From Cryobacterium sp. GrIS_2_6 (GTDB lineage: Bacteria > Actinomycetota > Actinomycetes > Actinomycetales > Microbacteriaceae): a stretch of 64,000 bases of DNA. The translations under genes and the position numbers were made by a program. How positions within the stretch are numbered: position 1 is the first letter of the stretch; every line of letters begins with the position of its first letter. Location of the stretch: the NCBI RefSeq assembly GCF_035984545.1, contig NZ_JAXCHP010000001.1, positions 1,612,001 through 1,676,000 of the forward strand. Reading direction: 5' to 3'. A model generated the notes under the pieces. It did not search any database. It was not told where the DNA came from and saw only the letters and a program-made list of their open reading frames with translations. This document shows positions 29,146 to 39,737 of this stretch, in pieces.

Positions 29146-30516
29146 TCAGCGGGCGGCGAGCTCCTCGGCGACGAGGAAGGCGAGCTCGAGGGACTGCATG
29201 TGGTTGAGCCGCGGGTCGCAGAGCGATTCGTAGCGGGTCGCGAGGTCGGCCTCGTCGATGTGCTCCGAGCCGCCGAGGCACTCGGTGACGTCGTCGCCGG
29301 TGAGCTCGACGTGCACCCCGCCCGGGTGGGTTCCGACCGCGCGGTGGGCCTCGAAGAAGCCGCGAACCTCGTCGACGACGTCGTCGAAACGACGCGTCTT
29401 GTACCCGGTCGGCGTGGTCACGCCGTTGCCGTGCATCGGGTCCGTGATCCAGAGCGGCTTGGCCTCGCTCGCCTTGATCGCCTCGAGGAGCGGCGGGAGC
29501 GCGTCGCGCACCTTGCCGGCTCCCATCCGGGTGATGAAGGTGAGACGGCCGGGCTCGCGGTTCGGGTCGAGCTTGTCGACGAGGCGCAGCATGTCGTCTG
29601 CCGAGGTGCTCGGGCCGAGCTTGACCCCGATCGGGTTCCGCACCCGGGACAGGAAGTCGACGTGGGCACCGTCGAGGTCGCGGGTGCGCTCACCGATCCA
29701 GATGAAGTGCGCTGAAGTGTTGTACGGGGTTCCGGTGCGGGAGTCGATCCGCGTCATCGGGCGCTCGTAGTCCATCAGCAGGCCCTCGTGGCTCGTGTAG
29801 AACTCGGTGCGACGCATCGCCTCGAAGTCCGCACCGCACGCGATCATGAACTTGATGGCCCGGTCGATCTCCTTGGCGACCTTCTCGTAGCGCTGGTTCG
29901 CGGGGTTCGCGGCGAAGCCCTGGTTCCAGCTGTGCACCTGGCGCAGGTCGGCGAAACCGCCCTGGGTGAACGCACGGATCAGGTTGAGCGTCGACGCGGC
30001 CGTGTGGTACCCCTTGACCAGGCGGGCCGGGTCGGCCTCGCGGGATTCCGGGGTGAAGTCGTAGCCGTTGACGATGTCGCCGCGGTAGGCGGGCAGGGTG
30101 ACACCGCCCCGGGTCTCGAAGTCGCTCGAGCGCGGCTTGGCGAACTGGCCGGCCATCCGGCCCATCTTGATCACGGGCATCGAGGCGCCGTAGGTGAGCA
30201 CGACGGCCATCTGCAACACGGTCTTGACCCGGTTGCGGATCTGCTCAGCAGTCGCACCATTGAAGGTCTCCGCGCAGTCGCCGCCCTGGAGCAGGAAGGC
30301 GTGCCCTGCGGCCGCCTCGGCGAGCCGGTCGCGCAGGATGTCGACCTCGCCGGCGAAGACCAGGGGCGGCTGCGTCGACAGTTCGGCTGATGCCGCGGCG
30401 ACGGCCTCTGCGTCCGGCCACGTCGGCTGCTGCTTGATGGGAAGAGTGCGCCAATAGTCCAGACCGGCGATCACAGCTTCATCGGCTACAACGACGGGTT
30501 CGGTAGTGTCTACCAC
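29146..30516 (-). CDS. aroG: Class II 3-deoxy-7-phosphoheptulonate (DAHP) synthase
   Basis: 456 residues, the usual length of the plant-like class II enzyme. It catalyses the first step of the shikimate pathway from phosphoenolpyruvate and erythrose 4-phosphate. Recognisable blocks: LLQGGDCAETF, RMAGQFAKPRS, SHEGLLMDYE, HFIWIGERTR, ITRMGAGKVRDALPPL and DPMHGNG. The start is GTG at 30516. It follows the acyltransferase gene with an 84-nt gap carrying a hairpin. Synteny with mycobacterial aroG next to pknL supports the call. Confidence 0.95.
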   Translation of the reverse strand: MVDTTEPVVVADEAVIAGLDYWRTLPIKQQPTWPDAEAVAAASAELSTQPPLVFAGEVDILRDRLAEAAAGHAFLLQGGDCAETFNGATAEQIRNRVKTVLQMAVVLTYGASMPVIKMGRMAGQFAKPRSSDFETRGGVTLPAYRGDIVNGYDFTPESREADPARLVKGYHTAASTLNLIRAFTQGGFADLRQVHSWNQGFAANPANQRYEKVAKEIDRAIKFMIACGADFEAMRRTEFYTSHEGLLMDYERPMTRIDSRTGTPYNTSAHFIWIGERTRDLDGAHVDFLSRVRNPIGVKLGPSTSADDMLRLVDKLDPNREPGRLTFITRMGAGKVRDALPPLLEAIKASEAKPLWITDPMHGNGVTTPTGYKTRRFDDVVDEVRGFFEAHRAVGTHPGGVHVELTGDDVTECLGGSEHIDEADLATRYESLCDPRLNHMQSLELAFLVAEELAAR

Positions 30517-30542
30517 AGGACTATCTCTGTTTTCTCTTGGTT

Positions 30543-30561
30543 GGCGCGCGGAGTGCGCGCC
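30543..30561. other. Hairpin in the aroG leader
   Basis: GGCGCGC (30543-30549), a 5-nt loop and GCGCGCC (30555-30561), all within the 84 nt between the acyltransferase stop and the aroG start. On the minus strand no U-tract follows. It could be a weak terminator or an attenuator; no leader peptide is visible. Confidence 0.4.
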
Positions 30562-30600
30562 AGGGGACTGGCTGGAAGAGCCGGGAAGGGATACGCGATC

Positions 30601-31290
30601 TTATCGCGAAAGACTGGCGCGCTTTTCTTTGACGCTCGTCGCGTAGACGTCGACGTACTCCTGCTTGCTGAGCGCCTGGAGCTCGTACATGAGCTCGTCG
30701 GTCACGCTGCGGAGCACGAACCTGTCCCCCTCCAGCCCCTCGAAGCGGCTGAAGTCGAGGGGTTTGCCGATCACGATCCCGATCCGGCGGATCTTCGGGA
30801 TCCTCGTGCCGGTCGGCATCGCCTTCTCGGTGTCGATCATCGCGACGGGAACGACGGGCACCCCTGCCTCGAGGAGCATCCGGGCGACCCCGGTGCGGCC
30901 GCGGTACATCTTCGCGTCGGGGCTGCGGGTGCCCTCCGGGTAGATGCCGAGCACGCCGCCGCCGGAGAGGACCCGCAGGCCGGTGTTGAGCGAGTCCTCG
31001 GAGGCCTTGCCGCCCGAGCGGTCGATGGGGAGCTGGCCGGTCGCCTTGAAAAACTGCTTCGTCGCCCAGCCCTTGAGCCCGGTTCCGGTGAAGTATTCGC
31101 TCTTGGCGAGGAAGATCACCCGGCGCGGCACCACAAGCGGCAGGAACACCGAGTCGATGAACGAGAGGTGATTGCTCGCGAGGATCACTCCGCCGGTCTT
31201 GGGAATGTTCTCGAGGCCCACCACCCACGGCCGGAAGAGCCCCAGTAGGAGGGGTCCGACGACAATGTTTTTCATGATCCAGTAGAACAT
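30601..31290 (-). CDS. plsC: 1-acyl-glycerol-3-phosphate acyltransferase (PlsC family)
   Basis: 229 residues from ATG at 31290, with AAGAGAG upstream; a start 27 nt earlier is possible. The acyltransferase motif NHLSFIDS (NHx4D type) and the second motif YPEGTRSPD are present, with LILASNH-like membrane context at the N-terminus. It acylates lysophosphatidic acid or a related lipid at the membrane. It follows the ROK kinase by 30 nt; mycobacteria have a PlsC-like gene in the same neighbourhood as aroG. Confidence 0.9.
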   Translation of the reverse strand: MFYWIMKNIVVGPLLLGLFRPWVVGLENIPKTGGVILASNHLSFIDSVFLPLVVPRRVIFLAKSEYFTGTGLKGWATKQFFKATGQLPIDRSGGKASEDSLNTGLRVLSGGGVLGIYPEGTRSPDAKMYRGRTGVARMLLEAGVPVVPVAMIDTEKAMPTGTRIPKIRRIGIVIGKPLDFSRFEGLEGDRFVLRSVTDELMYELQALSKQEYVDVYATSVKEKRASLSR

Positions 31291-31320
31291 CGGTCGCTCT
31301 CTTCTTGGGTCGGGCACAGC

Positions 31321-32268
31321 CTAGACCGGGAAGACGTGCTTCCGCGCCAGGTCTGCAGCACCGACGACTCCGGCATCGTTGACGAGTTGGGCAATCGCGA
31401 ATTCCGCTTCGGGGTGGTAGCCCCGTGCCGGAAGGTTTTCGAGGTACGCGGTGCGAATCGGTTCGAGGAGCAGCTCGCCGGCGTCGGCGACTCCCCCGCC
31501 GAAGACGAAGATCTGCGGGTCGAGCACGGCCGCGAGCGAGGCGCAGGCCTGGCCGAGCGCGTCGCCGAGCTGGCGGAGGGCTGCGAGTGCCCCCGGGTCG
31601 CCGTCCTGGATCAGGCGGCCGACGTCCTTGCCACTGAGCTTGCCCTTGCGGGAACGGGCGGATGCGAGGCCGAGGCCGATACCGCCGGCATCCGCCAGGG
31701 AGTTGGCGATGCGGAGCAGGGCCCTGCCAGAGCCGTACTGCTCGATGCAGCCCTGGGCTCCGCAGCCGCACGGCAGGCCGTCGGGGACGATGCGCACGTG
31801 GCCGAGCTCTGCGCCGCAGCCGAAGCCGCCGCGGAACAGGCGGTCGTTGGAAACGATCGCGCCTCCGACACCGGTGCCGATGGTCAGCGTGACCATGTCG
31901 CTGTAGACCTGGCCTGCGCCGAAGCAGAATTCGGCCCAGCCGGCCGCGTTCGCGTCGTTCTCGATCAGGATCGGGAGGTTGAGCCGCTCTTCGAGGGTCG
32001 CCCGGAGCGGTTCGTTGCGCCAGTTGATGTTGGGGGCGTAGTACACCGTGGACTGCGCGGAGTCGATGAAGCCGGCAGCTGCCACGCCGGCCGCGATGAC
32101 GTCCTCTCCGACGGCGAGTTTCTGGATCATCTCGACGACGGCGTCTTCGATGGCGCGCGGGTCCCCCGCCGTTGTCGGCGTGCGCTCGGAACGGAGAATG
32201 GTGCCGAACTCGTCGACCAAGGCTCCAGCAATCTTCGTGCCGCCGATGTCGATTCCAATGGCGTGCAC
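31321..32268 (-). CDS. glk: ROK-family glucokinase
   Basis: 315 residues from GTG at 32268 with GAGG six bases upstream; the longer open frame has no such signal. Phosphate-binding motif IGIDIGGTKIAGALVD, ENDANAAGWAEF around the catalytic Asp, and the zinc motif CGCGAQGCIEQYGSG of ROK proteins. No N-terminal helix-turn-helix, so a sugar kinase rather than a repressor. Glucose is the most likely substrate; other hexoses are possible. Confidence 0.9.
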   Translation of the reverse strand: MHAIGIDIGGTKIAGALVDEFGTILRSERTPTTAGDPRAIEDAVVEMIQKLAVGEDVIAAGVAAAGFIDSAQSTVYYAPNINWRNEPLRATLEERLNLPILIENDANAAGWAEFCFGAGQVYSDMVTLTIGTGVGGAIVSNDRLFRGGFGCGAELGHVRIVPDGLPCGCGAQGCIEQYGSGRALLRIANSLADAGGIGLGLASARSRKGKLSGKDVGRLIQDGDPGALAALRQLGDALGQACASLAAVLDPQIFVFGGGVADAGELLLEPIRTAYLENLPARGYHPEAEFAIAQLVNDAGVVGAADLARKHVFPV

Positions 32269-32308
32269 AGCCGGCCTCTTTCGTAGATAGTCTCGGGCAT
32301 CCGCCCAG

Positions 32309-32330
32309 CTCAGCACACACTTATGCTGAG
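32309..32330. promoter_or_regulatory. Inverted repeat in the ROK kinase/acyl-CoA ligase divergent gap
   Basis: CTCAGCA (32309-32315) and TGCTGAG (32324-32330) with an 8-nt spacer in a 168-nt gap between divergent genes. A candidate minus-strand -10 (TACACT, 32343-32348) would place it just inside the kinase leader. The gap also holds a 9-bp direct repeat, CTAGAGTGT, at 32339-32347 and 32398-32406; the second includes a possible -10 (TAGAGT) for the ligase. Confidence 0.4.
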
Positions 32331-32436
32331 GCGTCCCTCTAGAGTGTACTGAGCCGCGGCGCCGCGAGTCGAAACGACTGCTCCGCATCCCACCGGGCTA
32401 GAGTGTGCACATCCGCCCGGTACCAGAGGAGTTGCC

Positions 32437-34272
<1,836 letters not shown>

Positions 34273-34279
34273 CGGTCGG

Positions 34280-34771
34280 TCAGAACCAGTCCGACTCGCG
34301 GATCTCCTTCATGGCCGCCCGGCGGTTCTCCTTCTCGAGCTTGTCGATGTAGAGGAAGCCGTCGAGGTGGTCCGTCTCGTGCTGCAGGGCCTGGGCCATC
34401 AGCCCGTCGCCGGCGAGTTCGACGGGCTCGCCGGCGAGGTCGACTCCGGTGACCCTCGCGAACGGGTACCGCTTCGTGGGGTACCACAGGCCGGGAACGG
34501 ACAGGCAGCCCTCTTCGACGAGGGCGGGCTCGCCCGATACCTCGACGACGACGGGGTTCAGGATGTACCCGATCACGCCATCGACGTTGTAACTGAACGC
34601 GCGCAGGTTGACGCCGATCTGGGCCGCAGCGACGCCGGCGCGTCCGGGCAGACGCACGCTGTCGAGGAGATCGACGACGAGCCGGGTGACCCGGTCGTCG
34701 ATGGTCTCGATCGGCGCGGACACGGTCTTCAACACGGGATCTCCGAAGAGACGGATCTGGCGCTCAGGCAC
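34280..34771 (-). CDS. def: Peptide deformylase
   Basis: 163 residues. It removes the formyl group from nascent N-termini. All three metal-site motifs are present: GVAAAQIG, EEGCLSVP (Cys ligand) and QHETDHLDG (two His ligands and catalytic Glu). The start is GTG with GGAG upstream. It lies 51 nt after the MinD-like gene. Residue variation in motif 1 (GVAAAQ in place of GVGLAA) is common in the second deformylase group of actinobacteria. Confidence 0.94.
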   Translation of the reverse strand: MPERQIRLFGDPVLKTVSAPIETIDDRVTRLVVDLLDSVRLPGRAGVAAAQIGVNLRAFSYNVDGVIGYILNPVVVEVSGEPALVEEGCLSVPGLWYPTKRYPFARVTGVDLAGEPVELAGDGLMAQALQHETDHLDGFLYIDKLEKENRRAAMKEIRESDWF

Positions 34772-34822
34772 AGGAATACTCCAAGTCAGTTGGTACGGGC
34801 ACGTCGGTTGACCGGGCGCGCT

Positions 34823-36187
34823 TCACGCGCCGCGGTGCGCGGGAAGGCCCTCGACCACGAGAGCGGCGAGGGTGCGGGCGGCAAGCCGGGTGATCGGTTT
34901 CAGGTCCTCCCACGAGATCACGCTCCCCGCCGCCAGTTGCGGGTCGTAGGGGATGCGCACGATCTCGCGGACCCTCGACCGGAAGTGCGACTCGATCTCC
35001 TCGAGTTTCACGAGGTTGGTGCCCTGGGTCGCGGTGTTGAGCGCGACGATCGAGTTGCGGACGAGGTCGCCGTAGCCGTTGGCGTCGAGCCAGGTCAGGG
35101 TCTCAGAGGCGAGCCGGGCTTCGTCGACGCTGCCGCCGGAGACGACCACGATAGAGTCCGCACGCTGCAGGGTCGCCCGCATCACGGAGTGCACGATCCC
35201 GGTGCCGCAATCCGTGAGCATGATCGAGTAGTACCGGGCCGCGAGGTCGGCGACGACGTTGTAGTCGTCCTCGTCGAACGCTTCGGACAGGAGCGGGTCT
35301 GTGTCGGAGGCGAGGATGTCGAGCCGGGTCGCATCGCGGGAGACGAGGGTGGAGAAGTCCGTGAAGCCACCGATGGACGCGGCCTTCGTGACGACGTCGC
35401 GCACGGTCGACCTGGTCTGCTTGCTGACCCGTTCGGAGAGGGTGCCACGGTCGGGGTTGGCGTCGACGGCGATGATCCGGTCTTCACGCGCATCGGCGAG
35501 GGCCATGCCGAGCAGGGCCGTGACCGTGGTCTTGCCGACACCGCCCTTGCGGGTGAGGATCGGCACGAACCGAGTGCCGCCGTCGAACTCCTTGCGAATC
35601 CGGGCGTCCATGTCCTTGTGGGCGCGGACCTTCGCCGAGTCGCCGAGGTTGACGAGGTGAAGCGTCGCGGCGTAGACGAAGGCGTTCCAGCCTCCGTGCG
35701 GCGGCGGCTGGGTACGGCGATTGACCGCGAGCAGGCGTTCCGACGTGAGCATGGCCGCCGATTCCGGGACGGTGCCGCCATCGGGGCGCAGGCGCTCCCT
35801 GCGGGACTGCGCCACGGCATCCGCCGGACCCGTCTGCGCAGGGCCGGAGAGGGACTGCACGGCCCCTGCTGCGGCGGCGCCGAGGCGCTCACCCCGGTCG
35901 GCGCGGTCGTTCCGGGTCGCGCGGTCGCCGGCCGGGACCCGGATGCCCGGCCCGGTGTTGATCTCAATGGTGTGCGTCGCGGGGCGGCCGGCATCGCCCC
36001 CGCCGGCGGGGCCGGTACTCCCGAGCGTCGGCGACGCGAGGGGTGTGGCCGCGAGCCCTGCCGGGAGGGCCGCGGCAAGGTTGTCGATCGTGTGCGGCGG
36101 CAGCTCGCTGTTGTACTCGTCACCGGGCTGCGTGTCTCCGCCGCCCGTCGAAGAGATTCCGGTGTCCGTGCGCTTTTCCGGCACCAC
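34823..36187 (-). CDS. MinD/ParA-like ATPase with long disordered N-terminus (EspI-like)
   Basis: 454 residues. The first about 150 are Pro/Gly/Ala/Thr-rich and likely disordered. A conserved segment NAFVYAATLHLVNLGDSAK precedes the deviant Walker A TRKGGVGKTTVTALLGMAL; the Walker A' or B region reads IIAVDANPDRGTL and MLTDCGTGIVHS. The layout resembles ATPases associated with type VII (ESX) secretion, such as EspI, but no ESX gene lies near. It sits between pyc and def. Start GTG with AAGGGAC upstream. Partner and role are unknown. Confidence 0.8.
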   Translation of the reverse strand: MVPEKRTDTGISSTGGGDTQPGDEYNSELPPHTIDNLAAALPAGLAATPLASPTLGSTGPAGGGDAGRPATHTIEINTGPGIRVPAGDRATRNDRADRGERLGAAAAGAVQSLSGPAQTGPADAVAQSRRERLRPDGGTVPESAAMLTSERLLAVNRRTQPPPHGGWNAFVYAATLHLVNLGDSAKVRAHKDMDARIRKEFDGGTRFVPILTRKGGVGKTTVTALLGMALADAREDRIIAVDANPDRGTLSERVSKQTRSTVRDVVTKAASIGGFTDFSTLVSRDATRLDILASDTDPLLSEAFDEDDYNVVADLAARYYSIMLTDCGTGIVHSVMRATLQRADSIVVVSGGSVDEARLASETLTWLDANGYGDLVRNSIVALNTATQGTNLVKLEEIESHFRSRVREIVRIPYDPQLAAGSVISWEDLKPITRLAARTLAALVVEGLPAHRGA

Positions 36188-36206
36188 AGTCCGTCCCTTC
36201 GTCGTG

Positions 36207-36243
36207 AAAAAATCGGCCCGGCCTGGGCCCCCGGCCGGCCGGC
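36207..36243 (-). terminator. Rho-independent terminator after pyc
   Basis: On the minus strand a very GC-rich hairpin (arms CCGGCC/GGCCGG within about 36214-36242) is followed by GATTTTTT (six T at 36207-36212). It lies 35-70 nt after the pyc stop and just before the start of the MinD-like gene, so the two are probably separate transcripts. Confidence 0.7.
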
Positions 36244-36276
36244 GCCACAGTGGGCGACGGCCGATCGACCTTCAGC

Positions 36277-39200
36277 CTAGCGCGGGCGCACCACCACGAG
36301 GAGGTCGCCGGCGTCCACCTGCTGCGTCTTCGGGATCGCCACCCGCTCGACGACACCGGCGATCGGGGAGGTGATGGCCGCCTCCATTTTCATGGCTTCG
36401 ATGGAGGCGACGGTCTGGCCGGCCTCGACCATCGCGCCTTCCTCGACCTGCAGCGTGACCACCCCGGAGAAGGGAGCCGCGACCTGGCCCGGCCGGTTCG
36501 CATCCGCTTTCTCGGCGGCCTGTGTGCTCACGGTGATGCCACGGTCGCGCACGAACACGGGGCGCAGCTGGCCGTTGAGCGTGGTCATGACGGTGCGCAT
36601 GCCCTTGTCGTCCGCCTCGCCGATCGCCTCGAGTCCGACGTAGAGGCGAACGCCCTTGTCGATCTCAACCGAGTGTTCGATGCCCTGCTGCAGCCCGTTG
36701 AGGTAGTCGACGGTGTCGACGACGGAGAGGTCGCCGAACAGCTCGCGGATCTGCTCGAACTGGCGGGTCGGGCCGGGGAAGAGCAGCTGGTTGAGCATCG
36801 AGCGACGGGTCAGGCTGTCGCCGTCGAGCGCCTCGCGCTCCGGCGCCGTCAGCTCGGTGACGCCGATGTGGATGCTGCGACCGGCGAGCACCTTGCTGCG
36901 GAAGGGCTCCGGCCAGCCGCCGGGCAGGTCGCCCAGTTCGCCGGCCATGAAGCCGATCACCGAGTCCGGCACGTCGTAGTTGCCCGGGTTCGCGGCGAAG
37001 TCCGCCGGGTCGGCGCGGACGGCGGCGAGGTAGAGGGCGAGGTCGCCGACGACCTTGGACGAGGGCGTGACCTTGGGAACGCGGCCGAGGATCTGGTTCG
37101 CGGCGGCGTACATGTCCTCGATCAGCTCGAAGTCGTCGGCGAGGCCGAGTGCGACGGCCTGGGTACGGAGGTTGGAGAGCTGGCCTCCGGGGATCTCGTG
37201 GCTGTAGACCCGCCCGGTCGGGGCCCGGAGCCCCGATTCGAAGGGGTGGTAGACGCGGCGCACATCTTCCCAGTACGGTTCGAGGTCGCAGACGGCCTTG
37301 AGCGATATGCCGGTGTCGCGTTCGGTGTGCGCGAGCGCGGCGACGAGCGAGGACGCAGAGGGCTGGCTCGTGGTGCCGGCCATCGGTGCGCTCGCGACGT
37401 CGACAGCGTCGGCGCCCGCGCGCGCGGCGGCGAGCAGGGTCGCGAGCTGGCCGCCGGGAGTGTCGTGGGTGTGCACGTGCACCGGGAGCGCGAAGCGTTC
37501 GCGGAGCGCTCCGACGAGCTTCTCTGCGGCCGCCGGGCGAAGCAGCCCGGCCATGTCCTTGATCGCGATGATGTGCGCGCCGGTGTCGACGATCTGCTCC
37601 GCAAGGCGCAGGTAGTAGTCGAGCGTGTAGAGGTCCTCCGCGGGGTCGAGCAGGTCGCCCGTGTAGCAGAGTGCGACCTCGGCGATGCTCGTTCCGGTGC
37701 CGAGGACGGCGTCGATCGCCGGGCGCATCTGCGAGACGTCGTTGAGGGCGTCGAAGATCCGGAAAATATCGACGCCCGTGTCCGACGCTTCCCGCACGAA
37801 GGCGTGGGTGACCTCGGTCGGGTACGGCGTGTATCCGACCGTGTTCCGGCCGCGGAGCAGCATCTGCACGTTGATGTTGGGGAGCGCGGCCCGCAGGGCG
37901 GCGAGTCGTTCCCACGGGTCCTCGCCGAGGAAGCGGAGCGCGACGTCGTAGGTCGCGCCGCCCCAGGCCTCGATCGAGAGGAGCTCCGGCGTCATCCGGG
38001 CGACGTACGGCGCGACGGCGACGAGGTCCCTCGTGCGCACCCGGGTCGCCAGGAGCGACTGGTGGGCGTCGCGGAACGTGGTGTCCGTCACGGCGAGTGC
38101 GGTCTGGGCGCGGAGTTCCGCGGCGAAGCCGGCCGGGCCGAGCAACTGGAGCCGCTGGCGGGAGCCTGCGGGGGCCGGGACGCTGAGGTCGAGCTTCGGA
38201 AGCTTCTCTGCCGGGTTCAGCAGGGTGATCGGGACCCCGTTGGGCTTGTTGACGGTGACGTCGGCGAGCCAGTTCAGGATCTTCGTTCCACGGTCCTTCG
38301 AGACGCGGGCGCGGAGCAGGTCTGGCCGTTCGTCGATGAAGGAGGTGCTGAGGTCGCCGGCCGCGAAGCCCGGGTCTTCCAGGACGGCCTGGAGGAAGGC
38401 GACGTTCGTGGAGACACCGCGGATGCGGAACTCGGCAAGCGCCCGCTTGGAGCGCGTGACGGCTGCGGTGAAGTCGCGACCGCGGCAGGTGAGCTTCGCG
38501 AGCATGGAGTCGAAGTGCGGGCTGATCTGCGCGCCCGGGTTGATGGTTCCACCGTCGAGTCGGATGCCTGCCCCACCGGGTGAGCGATACGTCGTGATCT
38601 TCCCGGTGTCCGGTCGGAACCCCATCGTGGGGTCTTCGGTGGTGATCCGGCACTGGAGCGCGGCGCCGCGCAGGTGGATCTGGTCCTGGAGCAGCCCGAG
38701 TTCGGCGAGGGTCTCCCCCGCGGCGATGCGGATCTGGGCGACGACGAGGTCGACGTCGGTGACCTCTTCCGTCACGGTGTGCTCGACCTGGATCCGCGGG
38801 TTCATCTCGATGAAGACGTGCTGGCCTGCGCGCTCCCCGACGGTGTCGAGCAGGAACTCGACGGTGCCCGCGTTGACGTAACCGATGGAGCGGGCGAAAG
38901 CCACGGCATCCGCGTAGAGACGGGTACGGATCTCGTCGCTGAGGTTCGGGGCCGGCGCGATCTCGATGACCTTCTGGTGGCGGCGCTGCACGGAGCAGTC
39001 GCGCTCGAAGAGGTGCACGGTTTCGCCGGTCGAGTCCGCGAGGATCTGCACTTCGATGTGCCGGGGGCGGAGCACGGCCTGCTCGAGGAACATGGTCGAA
39101 TCGCCGAAGGCGCTGTTGGCCTCGCGCATCGCCTCCTCGAGGGAGCCGCGCAGGTCCTCCATGCTCGCGACGCGGCGCATGCCGCGGCCGCCTCCGCCGG

Positions 39201-39681
39201 CGACGGCCTTGGCGAAGATCGGGAAGCCGATGTCGGCAGCTGCGGCGATGAGCTCGTCGAGGTCCTTCGACGGCGCGCTCGACTTGAGCACGGGAACGCC
39301 AGCAGCGATCGCGTGCTCCTTGGCTGTCACCTTGTTGCCGGCCATTTCGAGCACGTGCTCGCCGGGGCCGATGAAGGTGATGCCGGCCTCGCGGGCGGCG
39401 AGTGCGAGCTCGGGGTTCTCCGAAAGGAAACCGTAGCCGGGGTAAATGGCGTCGGCGCCGCTCTCGACGGCCACCCGGATGATCTCGCTCACGGTCAGGT
39501 ACGCCCGGACCGGGTGCCCGGGTTCGCCGATCTGGTACGCCTCGTCCGCCTTCAGGCGATGGAGGGAATTCCGGTCTTCGAACGGATAAACGGCGACGGT
39601 TTTCGCGCCGAGTTCATACGCTGCACGAAACGCGCGAATCGCGATTTCTCCGCGGTTGGCAACAAGAATCTTCGTGAACAT
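36277..39681 (-). CDS. pyc: Pyruvate carboxylase
   Basis: 1134 residues, full length. It carboxylates pyruvate to oxaloacetate using biotin, refilling the TCA cycle. Order: biotin carboxylase (about 1-455, with GGGGRGMRRV and EMNPRIQVEHTVTEE), carboxyltransferase (about 530-800, with TFRDAHQSLLATR and VHTHDTPGG), and biotin carrier at the C-terminus with the biotinyl lysine in EAMKMEA. Start ATG with AAAGG upstream. Single-polypeptide type as in corynebacteria. Confidence 0.98.
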   Translation of the reverse strand: MFTKILVANRGEIAIRAFRAAYELGAKTVAVYPFEDRNSLHRLKADEAYQIGEPGHPVRAYLTVSEIIRVAVESGADAIYPGYGFLSENPELALAAREAGITFIGPGEHVLEMAGNKVTAKEHAIAAGVPVLKSSAPSKDLDELIAAAADIGFPIFAKAVAGGGGRGMRRVASMEDLRGSLEEAMREANSAFGDSTMFLEQAVLRPRHIEVQILADSTGETVHLFERDCSVQRRHQKVIEIAPAPNLSDEIRTRLYADAVAFARSIGYVNAGTVEFLLDTVGERAGQHVFIEMNPRIQVEHTVTEEVTDVDLVVAQIRIAAGETLAELGLLQDQIHLRGAALQCRITTEDPTMGFRPDTGKITTYRSPGGAGIRLDGGTINPGAQISPHFDSMLAKLTCRGRDFTAAVTRSKRALAEFRIRGVSTNVAFLQAVLEDPGFAAGDLSTSFIDERPDLLRARVSKDRGTKILNWLADVTVNKPNGVPITLLNPAEKLPKLDLSVPAPAGSRQRLQLLGPAGFAAELRAQTALAVTDTTFRDAHQSLLATRVRTRDLVAVAPYVARMTPELLSIEAWGGATYDVALRFLGEDPWERLAALRAALPNINVQMLLRGRNTVGYTPYPTEVTHAFVREASDTGVDIFRIFDALNDVSQMRPAIDAVLGTGTSIAEVALCYTGDLLDPAEDLYTLDYYLRLAEQIVDTGAHIIAIKDMAGLLRPAAAEKLVGALRERFALPVHVHTHDTPGGQLATLLAAARAGADAVDVASAPMAGTTSQPSASSLVAALAHTERDTGISLKAVCDLEPYWEDVRRVYHPFESGLRAPTGRVYSHEIPGGQLSNLRTQAVALGLADDFELIEDMYAAANQILGRVPKVTPSSKVVGDLALYLAAVRADPADFAANPGNYDVPDSVIGFMAGELGDLPGGWPEPFRSKVLAGRSIHIGVTELTAPEREALDGDSLTRRSMLNQLLFPGPTRQFEQIRELFGDLSVVDTVDYLNGLQQGIEHSVEIDKGVRLYVGLEAIGEADDKGMRTVMTTLNGQLRPVFVRDRGITVSTQAAEKADANRPGQVAAPFSGVVTLQVEEGAMVEAGQTVASIEAMKMEAAITSPIAGVVERVAIPKTQQVDAGDLLVVVRPR

Positions 39682-39737
39682 GCAGACCTTTCAGGAGGCG
39701 ACGGGCACACAGCTGGCGGTTAGGTTCTCTAAGACTA

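Noticed and set aside
34823..36187. A type VII secretion locus around the MinD-like ATPase
   Set aside because: No EccC, EccB, EccD or WXG100-type gene lies within the window; the neighbours are pyc and def.
36250..38583. A long open frame on the plus strand (about 777 codons) opposite pyc, and similar long ones opposite dnaE, murE and the LMF gene
   Set aside because: These are mirror frames caused by high GC at third positions; the products are rich in Arg, Gly, Asp and Val without any recognisable domain, and the opposite strand encodes a clear protein.
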